Assembly (NCBI GenBank): GCA_949317995.1
Contig: OX439050.1
Location: 5,022,001 to 5,086,000 of the forward strand
DNA from: Acholoe squamosa
Lineage: Eukaryota > Annelida > Polychaeta > Phyllodocida > Polynoidae
Direction: 5' to 3'
DNA: 64,000 bases
Shown here: positions 23,030 to 33,674 of the stretch, piece after piece
Position numbering within the stretch: position 1 is the stretch's first letter
Layout of the letters: each line of letters begins with the position of its first letter
Notes under the pieces: generated by a model
Told to the model about the DNA's origin: nothing
What the model saw: the letters and a program-made list of their open reading frames with translations, nothing else
Databases searched by the model: none
Translations under genes and position numbers: made by a program

Positions 23030-23379
23030 CTCTATATAAGAATAAATCAAGCCTATCCCCCACTGCCCCTGACAGACCCCGCCTGCCCACGCCTGCCCCC
23101 GCTGGGCGACTAGCCCCGCTGACAACATTACTGGCCCTATCTAGTCGGGCTAATGAAATCTGGCCTGGTTTTATGGCTCCCTGCCCTATGGATTTTGGTG
23201 CTGGTCCTCCGCCCGCCGCCCATATTTGGTATTGGATGCCTGCCGGGCAACCAGCGCCGACCTCAGCGCCACTTCCTGTTAGAGCTGATGCCCGGCAGGT
23301 GCCAATGGCTTATACATTGGCCGCTAGGGTAGGGCAGGAACAAGCGGAGGATAAGGGGTACCGTAGTGGTCCGTTTTAA
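23030..23379 (+). other. GC-rich block with a 68-residue Pro/Ala-rich ORF
   Basis: Base composition differs sharply from the neighbours. The ORF begins at 23173 (MAPCPMDFGAGPPPAAHIW) and is truncated where a TA-flanked repeat begins (about 23358). I recognise no domain; a fragment of a retroelement structural gene is possible but not shown. Confidence 0.3.
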
Positions 23380-23570
23380 CACAAGTCCTCAAATTTATTA
23401 GCACACATGCCGTATTTGCACTACACAGGATGAACACACGGTTCAAAATTTTTAAATCCATACATTTTCATATCTTAAATTCAAATTGCATATATGCCAA
23501 TCTGGTGGCGGGGGAAACACCGGTTGAAATATAAAATTGTAGGGGCGCTTAAACGGACTATTTCTGTAGT
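23358..23570. mobile_element. Probable TA-flanked MITE related to the TTTAAGCGCC subtype
   Basis: Starts 'taccgtagtggtccgtttta' and ends 'gcgcttaaacggactatttc'; the inverted pair is AGTGGTCCGTTT / AAACGGACTATT. Confidence 0.5.
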
Positions 23571-24262
23571 TGATGGCACTTGATTTGGTTCTTTGTGGAT
23601 GCAGCGTAAGAATGCAATGTATGCCTATCTAGAACCTGATATTTGCAATATATCAAATGCCTAGACAATGAAGTCATCATGGTCAAAGTCAGATAGGCCG
23701 TTTAGAGCATGGCATCTAGATTCTCCTGAGGGAGTGAAGATGTTTTAAGAAAAGGGGGTTTGGGGCAAAAGAAATTTCATCCCTTGAATGCAGGGGGAGG
23801 GACATAATTTTTTTATATCCTTCTCATGGATGGGGGGGGGGGCACAACAAAAGTGGGAAGAGTCAATTTTAACGCTTCAGGAGGAACTTTTTTTTCTCAT
23901 TTCACTCAATTATTCCCCCAAGGACTACAAGGTTAAATGCGATTGAGAAATATTTTCAACAAAAATAATATATCAGTGAACTCAGTAGCTTTTGTTATCG
24001 TTATGATTACTTAAGGTCATTAAAGTGTGGACTTACTAGTGACGACACCCCCGTACACCGGTGTTATCGATACCAGAAGGAAGGAAGCATGTACCTACCT
24101 GAAAAACACAGAGACAATGTTATTAGTGACACAAGTATACTGAATGACTTTGGCAACACAACAATAATAATTCAGATACATTATAATTGGTGTTAAATAC
24201 AACTACTTTTAAGCACACTCATAAATCTAAAGTACAGCACAGGACCTGCGCTTATACTTATT
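23571..24262. other. No gene recognised; G tracts
   Basis: G-tract blocks near 23755-23845. The rest is unassigned. Confidence 0.35.
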
Positions 24263-24499
24263 TACCGTAATCTCCCGCGTAGAAGGCGCGCTGCGCGTAT
24301 AAGACGCACCCCAAACTCATTACATGCATGTTCGCGTATAAGACGCACCTCTTAGGGGTGATTTTTGTCAATCCAGTACTGTTCTATAGTAAAATTACCC
24401 CTTGTATAAGATGCACACCAAACTTGAAAAAACCCTTTAAGACGCACCAGGCATTTGTTTGGCGTAGAGGATGTGTCTTATATGCGGGAGATTACGGTA
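24263..24499. mobile_element. TA-flanked MITE
   Basis: Both ends intact (TA|CCGTAATCTCCCGCG ... GCGGGAGATTACGG|TA) with the 'gtactgttctatagtaaaat' core. Same orientation as copy 1. Confidence 0.85.
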
Positions 24500-24769
24500 C
24501 TAGTTTTTAGGTTCTAGGGTTGGTCTAACTCTGCGCTCAACCGAAACATGTGAGACCTCTGCGGTTAGGGGATTTGAGACTGCCGCTAATTTAATCGTTA
24601 TCAAGGTCTTAAACGAGACGATACGGTATCTTACATTGTGCCAAGTGCCCCGGCAGGCTGGATGGTATCACTGACACAATGTTTGGTTCCTAATTACATG
24701 GGGAGAAGATCAAGGGAGCAGAGACAGGCTGAGACAATCAACATATGTCTACTACAAGTACAAGGTCTT

Positions 24770-25092
24770 TTTTTAACCCTTCGTGTGCCACATACTGCGA
24801 TAACCCTGCAAGGGTTGTATTGAATTCAGGAGTGCATCATTCCCATTGGTCGTCATAATGCACCAATGAAGTGCTGGAGAGACAGCTCACCAGCACTTCA
24901 TTGGAGCATCATCCAGGATGTATTAACTGCGCAGGGTCGGCATGATGCAGGAATGCAGCCCTGGCGAGTCACTCGTCAGGGCTGCATTCATGCATCATGA
25001 CGACCAATGGGCATGATGCATTAGCGGCCCTAATGCATTAAGGCATCAGGTCCACTATGATGCACCAATGCAGCCCCGGGGAGCATCATGAC
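24770..25092. repeat. GATGCA/TGCATC hairpin repeat, multi-hairpin copy
   Basis: Begins 'tttaacccttcgtgtgccac' and contains three hairpins, including 'atgcagccctggcgagtcac' with its inverse. Confidence 0.7.
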
Positions 25093-25433
25093 CAGGGTTC
25101 TCCGCAGAATGTAAAATCACACCGTAACATCCTGCAGCGAGCTGGCGTAAAATTTCATTTGGTAATGTCCTAAGCCTTATGGTAGGCTAAATTTGGTTGT
25201 TTAGTCTCATTCATGACAGTGTGGGGATTACAGATGAGAATTTAACAAAGTAATTGAAAGTATTTTCATAAATATGGCCATAACTTCTGTTCTAATTGGC
25301 CGATTTGCAAAATTCATAAACCTATATGAAGCTAAAATGACACCGGCAGTGATTCTGAGATGAAATCACACTGGCGGCAGTAAAAATCACGCCGGCAGCC
25401 CACCAGCGTCATTACAGTGTGAGGAGAACCCTG
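25093..25433. mobile_element. CAGGGTTCTCC hAT-like MITE
   Basis: Left end CAGGGTTCTCCGCA and right end GGAGAACCCTG are inverse. The interior 'ttctaattggccgatttgca' recurs inverted in the element at 44836-45176 and in fragments at 38540-38715 and 61660-61740. No target duplication is evident here. Confidence 0.65.
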
Positions 25434-25489
25434 AATAATTGACAACCATGCTTGTTGATAAACTCTTGTGAGGCCCTTTTCTAACCCTC

Positions 25490-25662
25490 TGTGTGTCACA
25501 TAGCACTTTAACGCATTACACCCATTGGTTCACGTGGTGTATGAATGCAGCCCTGGCGAGTAACTCACCAGTAACTCGCCGACCCTACAGGTTTAGTACA
25601 CCTTAGGAGTTCAACATGATGCACCAATGCAGTGCTGGTGAGTGCACTTGTCAGCGTGAGCA
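25490..25662. repeat. GATGCA/TGCATC hairpin fragments
   Basis: 'gtatgaatgcagccctggcg' and 'gatgcaccaatgcagtgctg' words without a complete copy. Confidence 0.55.
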
Positions 25663-25850
25663 GTGGCGGATTTAGGAGGGGGGGCCGGGGTGGGGGTTTG
25701 GCCCCTCCTTTTTGATAGCACTTCAGAGTTTACTTGCTGATTTTGGACTTCAAAATTAGCTCATCAATAAGTTGATCTGTCCTATTCTTTTGGGCTGCCC
25801 CCCTTCCTTTTTCAAATCCTAGATCCTCTCAGGAGGAACCACAGGAACAG
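25663..25850. mobile_element. CAGTGGCGGAT-type hAT-like MITE
   Basis: Left end CAGTGGCGGATTTAGGA. The right end near 25830 ('aatcctagatcctctca') is a worn inverse. Confidence 0.45.
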
Positions 25851-26103
25851 GAACCAGCTGTTTGCTACAAGCCTTTGTTCTTTTTAATGACAGCCTTCCT
25901 CAGCTCTTCCCACGGTCCCCAACACGTTACACCATTCCACCCCAGGGTGTGAGAAGGGAGAGCTCAAAATCTCCATGATGCATGAAGACAGTCAGTAGAG
26001 GGGGGGGGCTAGAATATGTTTTGGTCCCAACAAATCCTAACATGAATATACACTTATATAGTGATCCTGCCCATTTAATAACAAAAAGACCTCAAAATAC
26101 GTC
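25851..26103. other. No feature recognised
   Basis: Unassigned. Confidence 0.3.
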
Positions 26104-26295
26104 TACCGTAATTTCTCATGTATTAGCCGCAGCCTAAACATTGGGGGAAGCTATAAGCCATAGCCAAGTTTGAAAATTGAGGTTTAGCACTGTTTATAGT
26201 GTGAAATACTCTTATTATATTATAAGTCGCATGTAACCCTAATTTTTATTTTGGTTCTGGTACTAGCCGCGGCTTATACAAGAGAATTTACGATT
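26104..26295. mobile_element. TA-flanked MITE relative (TATTAGCCGC type)
   Basis: Starts 'taccgtaatttctcatgtat' and ends 'acaagagaatttacga'; interior 'gtttatagtgtgaaatactc'. Confidence 0.65.
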
Positions 26296-26999
26296 ATCGT
26301 TTTTACAAAATCTCGCTTGGGCAAGTTGGAAATATGTCCCCTAAAATGTCTCCAAAATATCCAGTAATATTGCACTTGCAATGCATGGAATTGCGAACAG
26401 ACCTTGCTTGCGGCACTCATCAGATCGGGGCTGTGCAAGAATCAGAATGACACTAAATCATTAAAACTGTCGGTACTCAAGCTTGTTTAACGCCATTAAA
26501 ACTGTATAGGACTCAGTATGGAGGCCTAGTGGACCCGCCATTTTGAATTTCGCTGGTTGAGGTAAACCCCACTGACAAGACATACCATGATGGGTACCTT
26601 GTCCATGGTTAACACCAACTTCGAGGGACCTGCTGGTCCCATCTTATCAGTTCTTATCAGTGTGTGTCGCCGGAACCAGCTCTAGACCAGCTAGTGGCCA
26701 ATAGTGCTTAATAGTCGGACCTCTGATGTCCCATAATGCCTTGCACAGTCAGTTTCCGGTCTGCCTAGTGTACAGGCCTCACCCTAGAGGGCACCACTAG
26801 CACACATAGAGTAAGCAATAGAGTAAGAGGGAGGTCAGAGACACCTATTGTTTGAAAATTAAACTATGCCAGACAGGAACCTGACTCCCCCAGGTGGGCG
26901 ATAATACAGAATCGGCCCACCGGTAAAGACTCTATCGTATACAAACTGGTTCCTGGGAGCACCATGTGCACGCTGACATAAGTGACTTCCGGACCTGAT
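26296..26999. repeat. Dispersed repeat (26525-26720) in unassigned sequence
   Basis: 26525-26720 matches 41160-41380 over about 200 bases, e.g. 'catgatgggtaccttgtcc' and 'tcagtgtgtgtcgccggaac'. Confidence 0.6.
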
Positions 27000-27430
27000 C
27001 TCGCAACCACATCTGTTCCTGGCGTGTCATATACGGTAGTTCGGATGTATGATGCCTAGCCAAATAACGCAAATAATTCCCATAAATCTACCGTAATCTC
27101 CCGCGTATAAGGCGCAGCCTGCGTATAAGGCGCACCCCAAAGTCAGGAAGGCCTGTTCCACCTATAAGGCGCACCTCTGAGGGCAGATTTTTGTCAATTT
27201 AATACTGTGTTATAGTAAAAATACCCCCCCTATAAGGTGCACCCCAAACTCAAGGCAATTTCCCTCCCACGTATGGTTTGGTGTATAAGACGCGCCTTAT
27301 ACGCGGGAGATTACGGTACGGCACATAACAATCTCGCAACCATATCTGTTCCTGGCGTGTCATATACGGTAGTTTGGATGTATGATGCCTAGCCAAATAA
27401 CGCAAATGATTCCCATAAATCTACGGCACA
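27000..27430. repeat. Tandem duplication of about 100 bp, left copy holds a MITE
   Basis: The segment 'ctgttcctggcgtgtcatat ... gcctagccaaataacgcaaa' occurs at about 27000-27090 and again at 27331-27423, differing at a few bases. The first copy is split by the MITE at a TA; the second shows the uninterrupted site 'aaatctacggcacataac'. Confidence 0.9.
27089..27318. mobile_element. TA-flanked MITE with matching empty site
   Basis: The 226-bp body (27091-27316) is bounded by TA on both sides. Comparison with the empty site at 27422-27423 shows that exactly TA was duplicated, so this is a Tc1/mariner-like target choice. Confidence 0.9.
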
Positions 27431-27461
27431 TAACATAGTCATATTTTCTAAAGTTACTTAC

Positions 27462-27740
27462 CAGAACTTAGATGTAGGGCCGTGTCCTGCTGCCATCCTA
27501 AATCTTCCCCTCCCTCCCCCAAACTCATGACATCCACAGTTCCCGTTTTTACCGCCAGGATCGTGATTTACGGGCGTCCCGCCAGATGGCACCGAAAACT
27601 CATCCCTGCTTGTTCCCGGCCACCAGGGACTTCCTGGGTTGGCAGTGTTTCACTGGTTCCAGCAGAATGCAGCCATAGATCACGTGATTGTTATAGTGTG
27701 TTCAGGAGCAGGTGCAAAAGTTGACCATAAAACCCCTCAT
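27462..27740 (-). CDS. Possible first exon of an unknown gene
   Basis: On the minus strand an ATG at 27496 in good start context (AGGATGGCA) gives MAAGHGPTSKF, followed after 35 bases by a strong donor (TTCTG|GTAAGT, exon end 27462). The upstream sequence is moderately GC-rich and holds a CACGTG box near 27680. I found no convincing second exon to the left, so this may be chance. No product can be named. Confidence 0.2.
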
Positions 27741-27844
27741 ATTACACGCACCTCACTTATAATGACTTAGCGGGCTTAATTATAAACATAATACCCGACG
27801 TATGCCGTGCACCAACTAGCTGATTATTTATCAGCCGGTATACC

Positions 27845-27960
27845 TCAATAGCAGGTTGTCCCATGGGCGCAGCCATTGCTGGAGCTTGTTACCAGCAAGC
27901 TCCACCAATGGCCGTGCCCATGGGACAACCTGCTACCTCGGAAAAAGATAGGATGCAACC
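27845..27960. repeat. Foldback copy of the 'gcaggttgtcccatgggc' repeat
   Basis: Arms 'agcaggttgtcccatgggc' and its inverse lie about 50 bases apart, forming a long hairpin (27852-27942). Single-arm copies occur at 32635-32770 and 40980-41110. Confidence 0.7.
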
Positions 27961-27978
27961 AGACTTAGGGTTGATTCT

Positions 27979-28290
27979 GGAGGCCTCAGGAGATTAATGT
28001 ATATCTTGATGCCTCAGGAGATTAATGTATATCTTGATGCCTCAGGAGATTAATGTATATCTTGATGCCTCAGGAGATTAATGTATATCTTGATGCCTCA
28101 GGAGATTAATGTATATCTTGATGCCTCAGGAGATTAATGTATATCTTGATGCCTCAGGAGATTAATGTATATCTTGATGCCTCAGGAGATTAATGTATAT
28201 CTTGATGCCTCAGGAGATTAATGTATATCTTGATGCCTCAGGAGATTAATGTATATCTTGATGCCTCAGGAGATTAATGTATATCTTGAG
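27979..28290. repeat. 28-bp minisatellite, about 11 copies
   Basis: The unit gatgcctcaggagattaatg + tatatctt repeats almost without change. Confidence 0.95.
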
Positions 28291-28559
28291 GTGCTTGTAT
28301 AAGTTGTAGACAACCCAGCTCTACCAGCTTACCAGGTACCAGCGTGTGACGTCATGACCTGACACCTGGTGTCAGCCGCCGGTACTCCTAGCGGCCACAA
28401 GGTGAACTAATATATACATCAATCTAGCATATATAGAGCCTCGCGTATTGGCCACTAGCGGGACTGCAGCTGGAGCAGGTTCTGGCGACACACACTGATA
28501 AGTAACTGATAAGATGGGATCAGCATGTCCCTGGAAGTGGGTGTGAACCAGGGAAGAAG
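28291..28559. repeat. Inverted copy of the dispersed repeat
   Basis: 28445-28560 is the inverse of the block at 26590-26720 ('ttctggcgacacacactgat', 'catgtccctggaag'). Confidence 0.55.
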
Positions 28560-28790
28560 TACTGTAAATTCTCTCGCACAATCCGCAGCTAGTACGAGAA
28601 TCCAAATCAAAATGAGGTTTATAGTAGGTCTATCCGCCAAAAGAAGGGGTGAGGCTCATAGGAGGGTATTTGGCATTATAGAAAGTACTAAATCTACACT
28701 TTTTAAGCAACAAAAGTGGCTTATAGCTCCCTCTGAAGTCGGGGGTGCGACTCATACGAGGGTGCGGCTTATACGAGAAACTTTACGGTA
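28560..28790. mobile_element. TA-flanked MITE relative
   Basis: Starts 'tactgtaaattctctcgcac' and ends 'acgagaaactttacggta'; about 230 bp. Confidence 0.7.
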
Positions 28791-28799
28791 CCCATCATG

Positions 28800-29355
28800 G
28801 TATTCTTACTCTTATCGGTGGTTCCACTGGGCCCCCCGCGACTGGGTCTCCATAATAAGTCCTATAAGGTGCACCCTGAGTTCAATCTGAGCCCTTAGAA
28901 CATAGCTATATGAATTGACCAATGTCAAAGCTGGATATGGGGTGTATTTGGGACTTATATAAGGTATATCTCGTAGACCTTGCAGTATACTGCCTTTGAT
29001 GCCAAGGCAATTAATCGGCTATGTTCTAAACCGGATAGAAACTTTTTTCGGGGCCCCTTTGTCAAACATCTAAATCTAGGTGTCTATCCTTTACATAAGG
29101 CGCACCTGGGGCTTGTCTTGTGAGGTTTTGGTAATATTCTATAGTATAATATCCACACCCAGACTACATGCAGAACTTAAAATCCTCGCTCATAATTCGC
29201 ACCTTGTATCTGGAGCTTTATAGAGCCAGGTCTTAAGAAGGGGTGAGGGACAACTTAGAGAGTTTCTCTTGGTACTACACTTTGTATCAAAGTATCAGAT
29301 TGCTCCAGATGTAAATTTTATGGGAGCTGTGTACTGGGTGTGCGATTATTTAGTG
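28800..29355. other. Degenerate MITE-like words in unassigned sequence
   Basis: Phrases 'tataaggtgcaccctgagtt' and 'cataaggcgcacctggggct' suggest a worn element, but its ends are lost. Confidence 0.4.
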
Positions 29356-29592
29356 TACCGTAATCTCCCGCGTAGAAGACGCGTCGCGCGTATAGGACGC
29401 CCCCCCTTCTTGGGAGAAGCATTTTCGCGTATAAGACGCACCTCTTAGGGGTGATTTTTGTCAATCCAGTACTGTTCTATAGTAAAATTACCCCTCGTAT
29501 AAGATGCACCCCCTTCTTGGGAGAAGGCTATAAGACGCCCCAGCATTTTGTTTGGCGTAGAGGACGCGTCTTATACGCGGGAGATTACGGTA
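29356..29592. mobile_element. TA-flanked MITE
   Basis: Both ends intact; interior as in copy 1. Confidence 0.85.
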
Positions 29593-29814
29593 ATAAACAC
29601 TCAGAGGCTGTAAAATCCTGAGGTATAAGCCACAGAACATTCATCATTCAATCCCGTCATCATGCTGTTTTACTGTGTACCGTAGTACCTAAGGTAACCC
29701 GCGTATAAGACGCCACGCACCCTGGGTTCAAGCCAGCCTTATAAGGCGCAACTTAGGGCTATTTTTTGGGTCACTTCAAGTCAAATTTGATTTACGTTTA
29801 GGCCCTAGCTTCTT
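29593..29814. other. MITE fragment
   Basis: 29690-29765 carries 'acccgcgtataagacgcc' and 'ataaggcgcaacttagggc' words only. Confidence 0.45.
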
Positions 29815-30069
29815 ACCCTTCAAAGACCGCTGATACAGGAGTGCATCATGCCCATTGGTCGTTATGATGCACTAAAGAAGTGCCGGCGAAACTGCTCACC
29901 AGCACTTCACTGAAGCATCAGGCTGACCCTCTGGGGTTGATAAATATACTCCTGGAGGGTCGGCATAATGCTCCAATGAAGTGCTGGTGAGTAGTCTCGC
30001 CAGCACCTCATTGGTTCATCATGACACCAATGGGCATGATGCATTAATGCACCAGCGGCCTTAAAGGGT
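29815..30069. repeat. Complete GATGCA/TGCATC multi-hairpin element
   Basis: The left end 'ttacccttcaaagaccgctg' is nearly inverse to the right end 'cagcggccttaaagggttaa'. Between them lie three hairpins ('caatgaagtgctggtgag' type). The outer TTAA suggests TTAA-targeting (piggyBac or Kolobok-like), which is inference. Confidence 0.75.
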
Positions 30070-30107
30070 TAAAGTTCACTCCCTCTTTGTGAAAATACCA
30101 TATAGCA

Positions 30108-30334
30108 TACCGTAATCTCCCGCGTATAGGGCGCACCTCGCGTATAAGGCGCACCCTGAGTTGAGGAGAAAGCTTTAAGGTGCACCTGGGGCTTGATTTT
30201 TGAGGGTTTAGTTCTTTTCTATAGTAAAATTACCCCGCCTATAAGACGCACCCCCTCCCTGGAGAGCTTCTATAAGGTGCAATAGGGCTTTGATTCACGT
30301 ATAAGACGCGCCTTATACGCGGGAGATTACGGTA
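30108..30334. mobile_element. TA-flanked MITE
   Basis: Both ends intact. It is separated by a single base from the next MITE. Confidence 0.85.
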
Positions 30335-30335
30335 G

Positions 30336-30620
30336 TATCGTAATCTCCCGCATATAAGGCGCGTCTTATACGCGAGGTTTTAGTACTTCCTGGATCCGCA
30401 AGGGGGACACCAAGAGCTTTCTTTTGATATGTTACACTCCCCTTAACTCAAAAACTGACAGAGGGGGTTTCAAGGGGGTGCGGGGGGCCCTAGCTACACA
30501 TAGCTTTTTGAATTTTGAAAATCCATTCAGTAGAGCCAAAGTTATGAATTTTTTATTTTTTTGCCAATATTCTTCAACTCTTATACGCGAGGTGCGCCTT
30601 ATACGCGGGAGATTATGGTA
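30336..30620. mobile_element. TA-flanked MITE, 'ggatccgcaag' subtype
   Basis: Starts 'tatcgtaatctcccgcatat' and ends 'gcgggagattatggta'. Interior as at 11098. Confidence 0.8.
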
Positions 30621-31307
30621 TGCCCCCGAGTATGCCTCAAATTTGTGTATATGCCACGCCTTATGTGCGAGGTACTACGGTAGTATTTCAACTGAATATA
30701 TCGATTTTTAAAATTCAGGTGGATCATTTTGCCACAGATATTCTTTGATTATGATTTATGTAATAGATCACCTTGGGTATGAGATGTTGTAATATCTACA
30801 CCAGGAACCATTTATCACCAAGTATCAGTCAGATACATGGTGTACCTCTATAATATAATATTCAAACATCTCATCAAAACAGCACTATAAATCATGGCTT
30901 TTACTTTATTATTTTTGTATTTTACACTCTACCTGAAATTGTTTGCTTAGTGTATTCTTGGGCATACTAGGGCTACTTGGGGAATACGTAATAAGCGGCC
31001 ACCTCCTTTTGAGGGCTGTTTTCATATTGAAATATTTTAGACACTCTTAGCTACTTTGGTGTAATTAATATATTCAAATTTCAAAGCACCCTGGGTGCTA
31101 ATATTAGGCATTGACCTGCATTGAGAAAAAGTTTGCGGCAACTCTGAGGAGTTCTAGGTCTATGCACACACACACGTACTGGATAATATATAGTTGATAA
31201 CGATAGGGGAACTTATAGATTTCACACACCATTAGATACATTGTACCAGTGACCCTCGTGTCATGTCATCTCACACCATATCATGTAACATGTGTTATAT
31301 GGATCCA
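30621..31307. other. No gene recognised
   Basis: AT-rich, low-repeat sequence with nothing I can support. Confidence 0.35.
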
Positions 31308-31820
31308 GTCATGGGCAATGTGGGGATGGGGGGGGGCACTCTACCTACAGTAATCATACCCACACTAGAACCCAGATGCTTATTACAGCTTACCGTAATC
31401 TCCCGCGTATAAGACGCATCCTCTAGGCCAAACAAAATGCTGGTGCGTCTTATAGGATTTTTTTAAGTTGGGGGTGCGTCTTATATGAGGGGTAATTTTA
31501 CTATAGAAATGTACTAATCTTAAAAATTTCAGTATTAAAATGTGCGTCTTATACGTGAAAATGCATGTGCTGAGTTTGGGGTGCGTCTTATACGCGCAGC
31601 GCGTCTTCTACCCATATTACGGTATATTCTCCTAAAGTGAGGGTGCAGCTTATATAAGGGTATTTAAGGCCACACTAAAAAAATGTCATGGGCAATGTGG
31701 GGGATGGAGGGGGGGGGCACTCTACCTACAGTAATCATACCTACACTAGAACCCAGATGCTTATTACAGCTTATATTCTCCTAAAGACAGGGTGCAGCTT
31801 ATATAAGGGTAATTCAGGCC
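31308..31820. repeat. Tandem duplication, left copy holds a MITE
   Basis: 'catgggcaatgtgggg ... ccagatgcttattacagctt' occurs at 31310-31391 and 31686-31774, followed in both by 'tattctcctaaag...gcagcttatataagggta'. Only the left copy is split by the MITE. Confidence 0.9.
31391..31624. mobile_element. TA-flanked MITE with a second matching empty site
   Basis: Left flank 'ttattacagct', then TA|CCGTAATC ... ATTACGG|TA, then 'tattctcc'. The right copy reads 'ttacagcttatattctcc' without interruption, again showing a TA duplication. Confidence 0.9.
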
Positions 31821-32112
31821 ACACCAATAAAATTAAGTTGGTCTACGGATTTCCCTCTTCATACTTTCAAGAATGCAAATTTTTTTTTTTTTTTTTCTAA
31901 ATCTTGTCCACAGATTTCGCTCGCCTCACTTTCTGAGAGTTTTCTCTTTGTAGTGTTTGGCAAAATTTTTAAAAATAAAAATTTTGCTCGCGCCTCGTTT
32001 TTCAAGGAGGAAATCCATTGGACAACAAAAAATTAGAGAAAAAAAAAATTCGCTCGCTCGCACTATTTTTTCAAAACGAAAATCCGTAGACCAAATTCTT
32101 TCGCTAATTCAT
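31807..32112. mobile_element. GGCCACACCAA MITE
   Basis: Left end 'aggccacaccaataaaatta' with 'ggtctacggattt', right part 'aaatccgtagaccaaatt'. Interior words 'tcgctcgcctca' recur inverted at 34408-34712. The outermost right end is worn. Confidence 0.65.
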
Positions 32113-32634
32113 GTGCATATCCGCCACCCGGGTAGCTGTGCAGTCACAATCCATAGTTTATCCTGCATAGTTCCTTAATATGCTAAATACCATGCCAAAT
32201 GTGCTATATATATTTTGCACAGACAAATGTGACCCGTCCTGAGAAAACGTGCATCCATGGGGGAGTTTTAGTTTTGCATCCTTTGTCAAAAGACATCTAT
32301 ATACAAATTTATCTCTTTTGACAAATCATACTGGAGTTCATTTTTCCCTTCTTAAAAACATGTGGTATACACCCAGCCGAATTCTATGTGAACTTCTTTT
32401 TCTAATGACATATGACAGGCCTATGTGCAGCTAGCCTGTCAGATATTTTTCGCCAGATGGGTAATTTCTGGCGAAAATTAGGGATATTTTTAGATTCCTT
32501 TACCCAGTTCCTTTATTTTATCGCCTGTGGCGAATTGGCGAATGGCTAGCACGAGCCTAGACTCAGGATGCGGTTTAAATGAGGGTGCGGCTTACATGGG
32601 AGACTTCATGTACCTCGTGTATTCCGAGGTAGCA
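32113..32634. other. No gene recognised
   Basis: Unassigned. Confidence 0.35.
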
Positions 32635-32790
32635 GGTTGTCCCATGGGCGCGGCCATTGCTGGAGCTTGTTACCAGCGAGTTCTACTGATAAGACCTATC
32701 AGATGGGTACCAGTTGGCCCCCGAAGGATCAAAGTGAATAGATTGGAGTTCTCTCATTGGCTAATAATTAAACCTATTAAGTCCGTATAA
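32635..32790. repeat. 'gcaggttgtcccatgggc' dispersed repeat
   Basis: Matches 40980-41115 over about 130 bases ('gcgagttctactgataa', 'cagatgggtaccagttggcc'). Confidence 0.65.
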
Positions 32791-33289
32791 AGCGCATCCT
32801 GCATTCCCTTCACACCCAGGGTTGAAGCAAATGCTATAATAATTGAAAATTCTAGACTTAGCATATAAGATGCACCCCCAAACTTTAGCCAATTCTATAA
32901 GGAACACTGGGGGTCCATCCTCGTACACATACCAAGCTTCATACACAGGGTAATCAGTAAACTTATGATACTCAGAGTCAAAACATAAAAACACACATTG
33001 GAGTATTGTTCATGTTCTTTTTTTTCAACTTTTTTCCTTGAAAAAATGTCAGCTAAACACGGGGAATCAGTCCAAAATACCGCCATTCAATACTGCTTAT
33101 TTTATTATTGTGTGACCTAGAGCCCACACTCATTTGTACCTGTACAAATTTGGGTGTAATTGGAGCCATTATGACCCATATTTAGGCACAACCCCTAAAT
33201 GTAATAACCATTTCATGGGTTATTATGGGTTATCATGAATTACCCGCATCCAAATTTAATCTACATGAACTCAATGATGGCTCTAAGGT
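32791..33289. other. No gene recognised
   Basis: Unassigned; some 'cataagatgcaccccca' words near 32860 may be MITE debris. Confidence 0.35.
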
Positions 33290-33395
33290 CAGGTTCATTG
33301 GGCGCCATGATGCACCAATGCTGACGTGCATCATGACCTGGTTCATTGGTCGTCATGATGCACCGATGCATCATGACGACCCCTTAGGTGTGTAA
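33290..33395. repeat. GATGCA/TGCATC hairpin fragment
   Basis: Short units 'catgatgcaccaatgc' and inverse. Confidence 0.6.
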
Positions 33396-33674
33396 TCACC
33401 ATTAGGCTCTCAAAATGACAAAGATGAATGTTGTTTTTAATAGATTTATATTCAGGAATACAGAATCACAGACCACCCCATGAGTTACCATTAGAAATCA
33501 TCCTCTCCCGACAACCTGGAGAAAAATAGCCACTTTTTAGGTCATCTCATTCATGGGAGATTGGAGATACAGATACATGTAGAAAAGATCCACCAGGCTT
33601 GTGTCTAGATTTGTATCAGGGGTGATGTGAACTACCGCAAAATCTGACGTGTAGGGCGCACCTCATATTCATAC

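Noticed and set aside
23173-23379. Short GC-rich ORF as a host gene
   Set aside because: No recognisable domain, interrupted by a repeat; origin left open.
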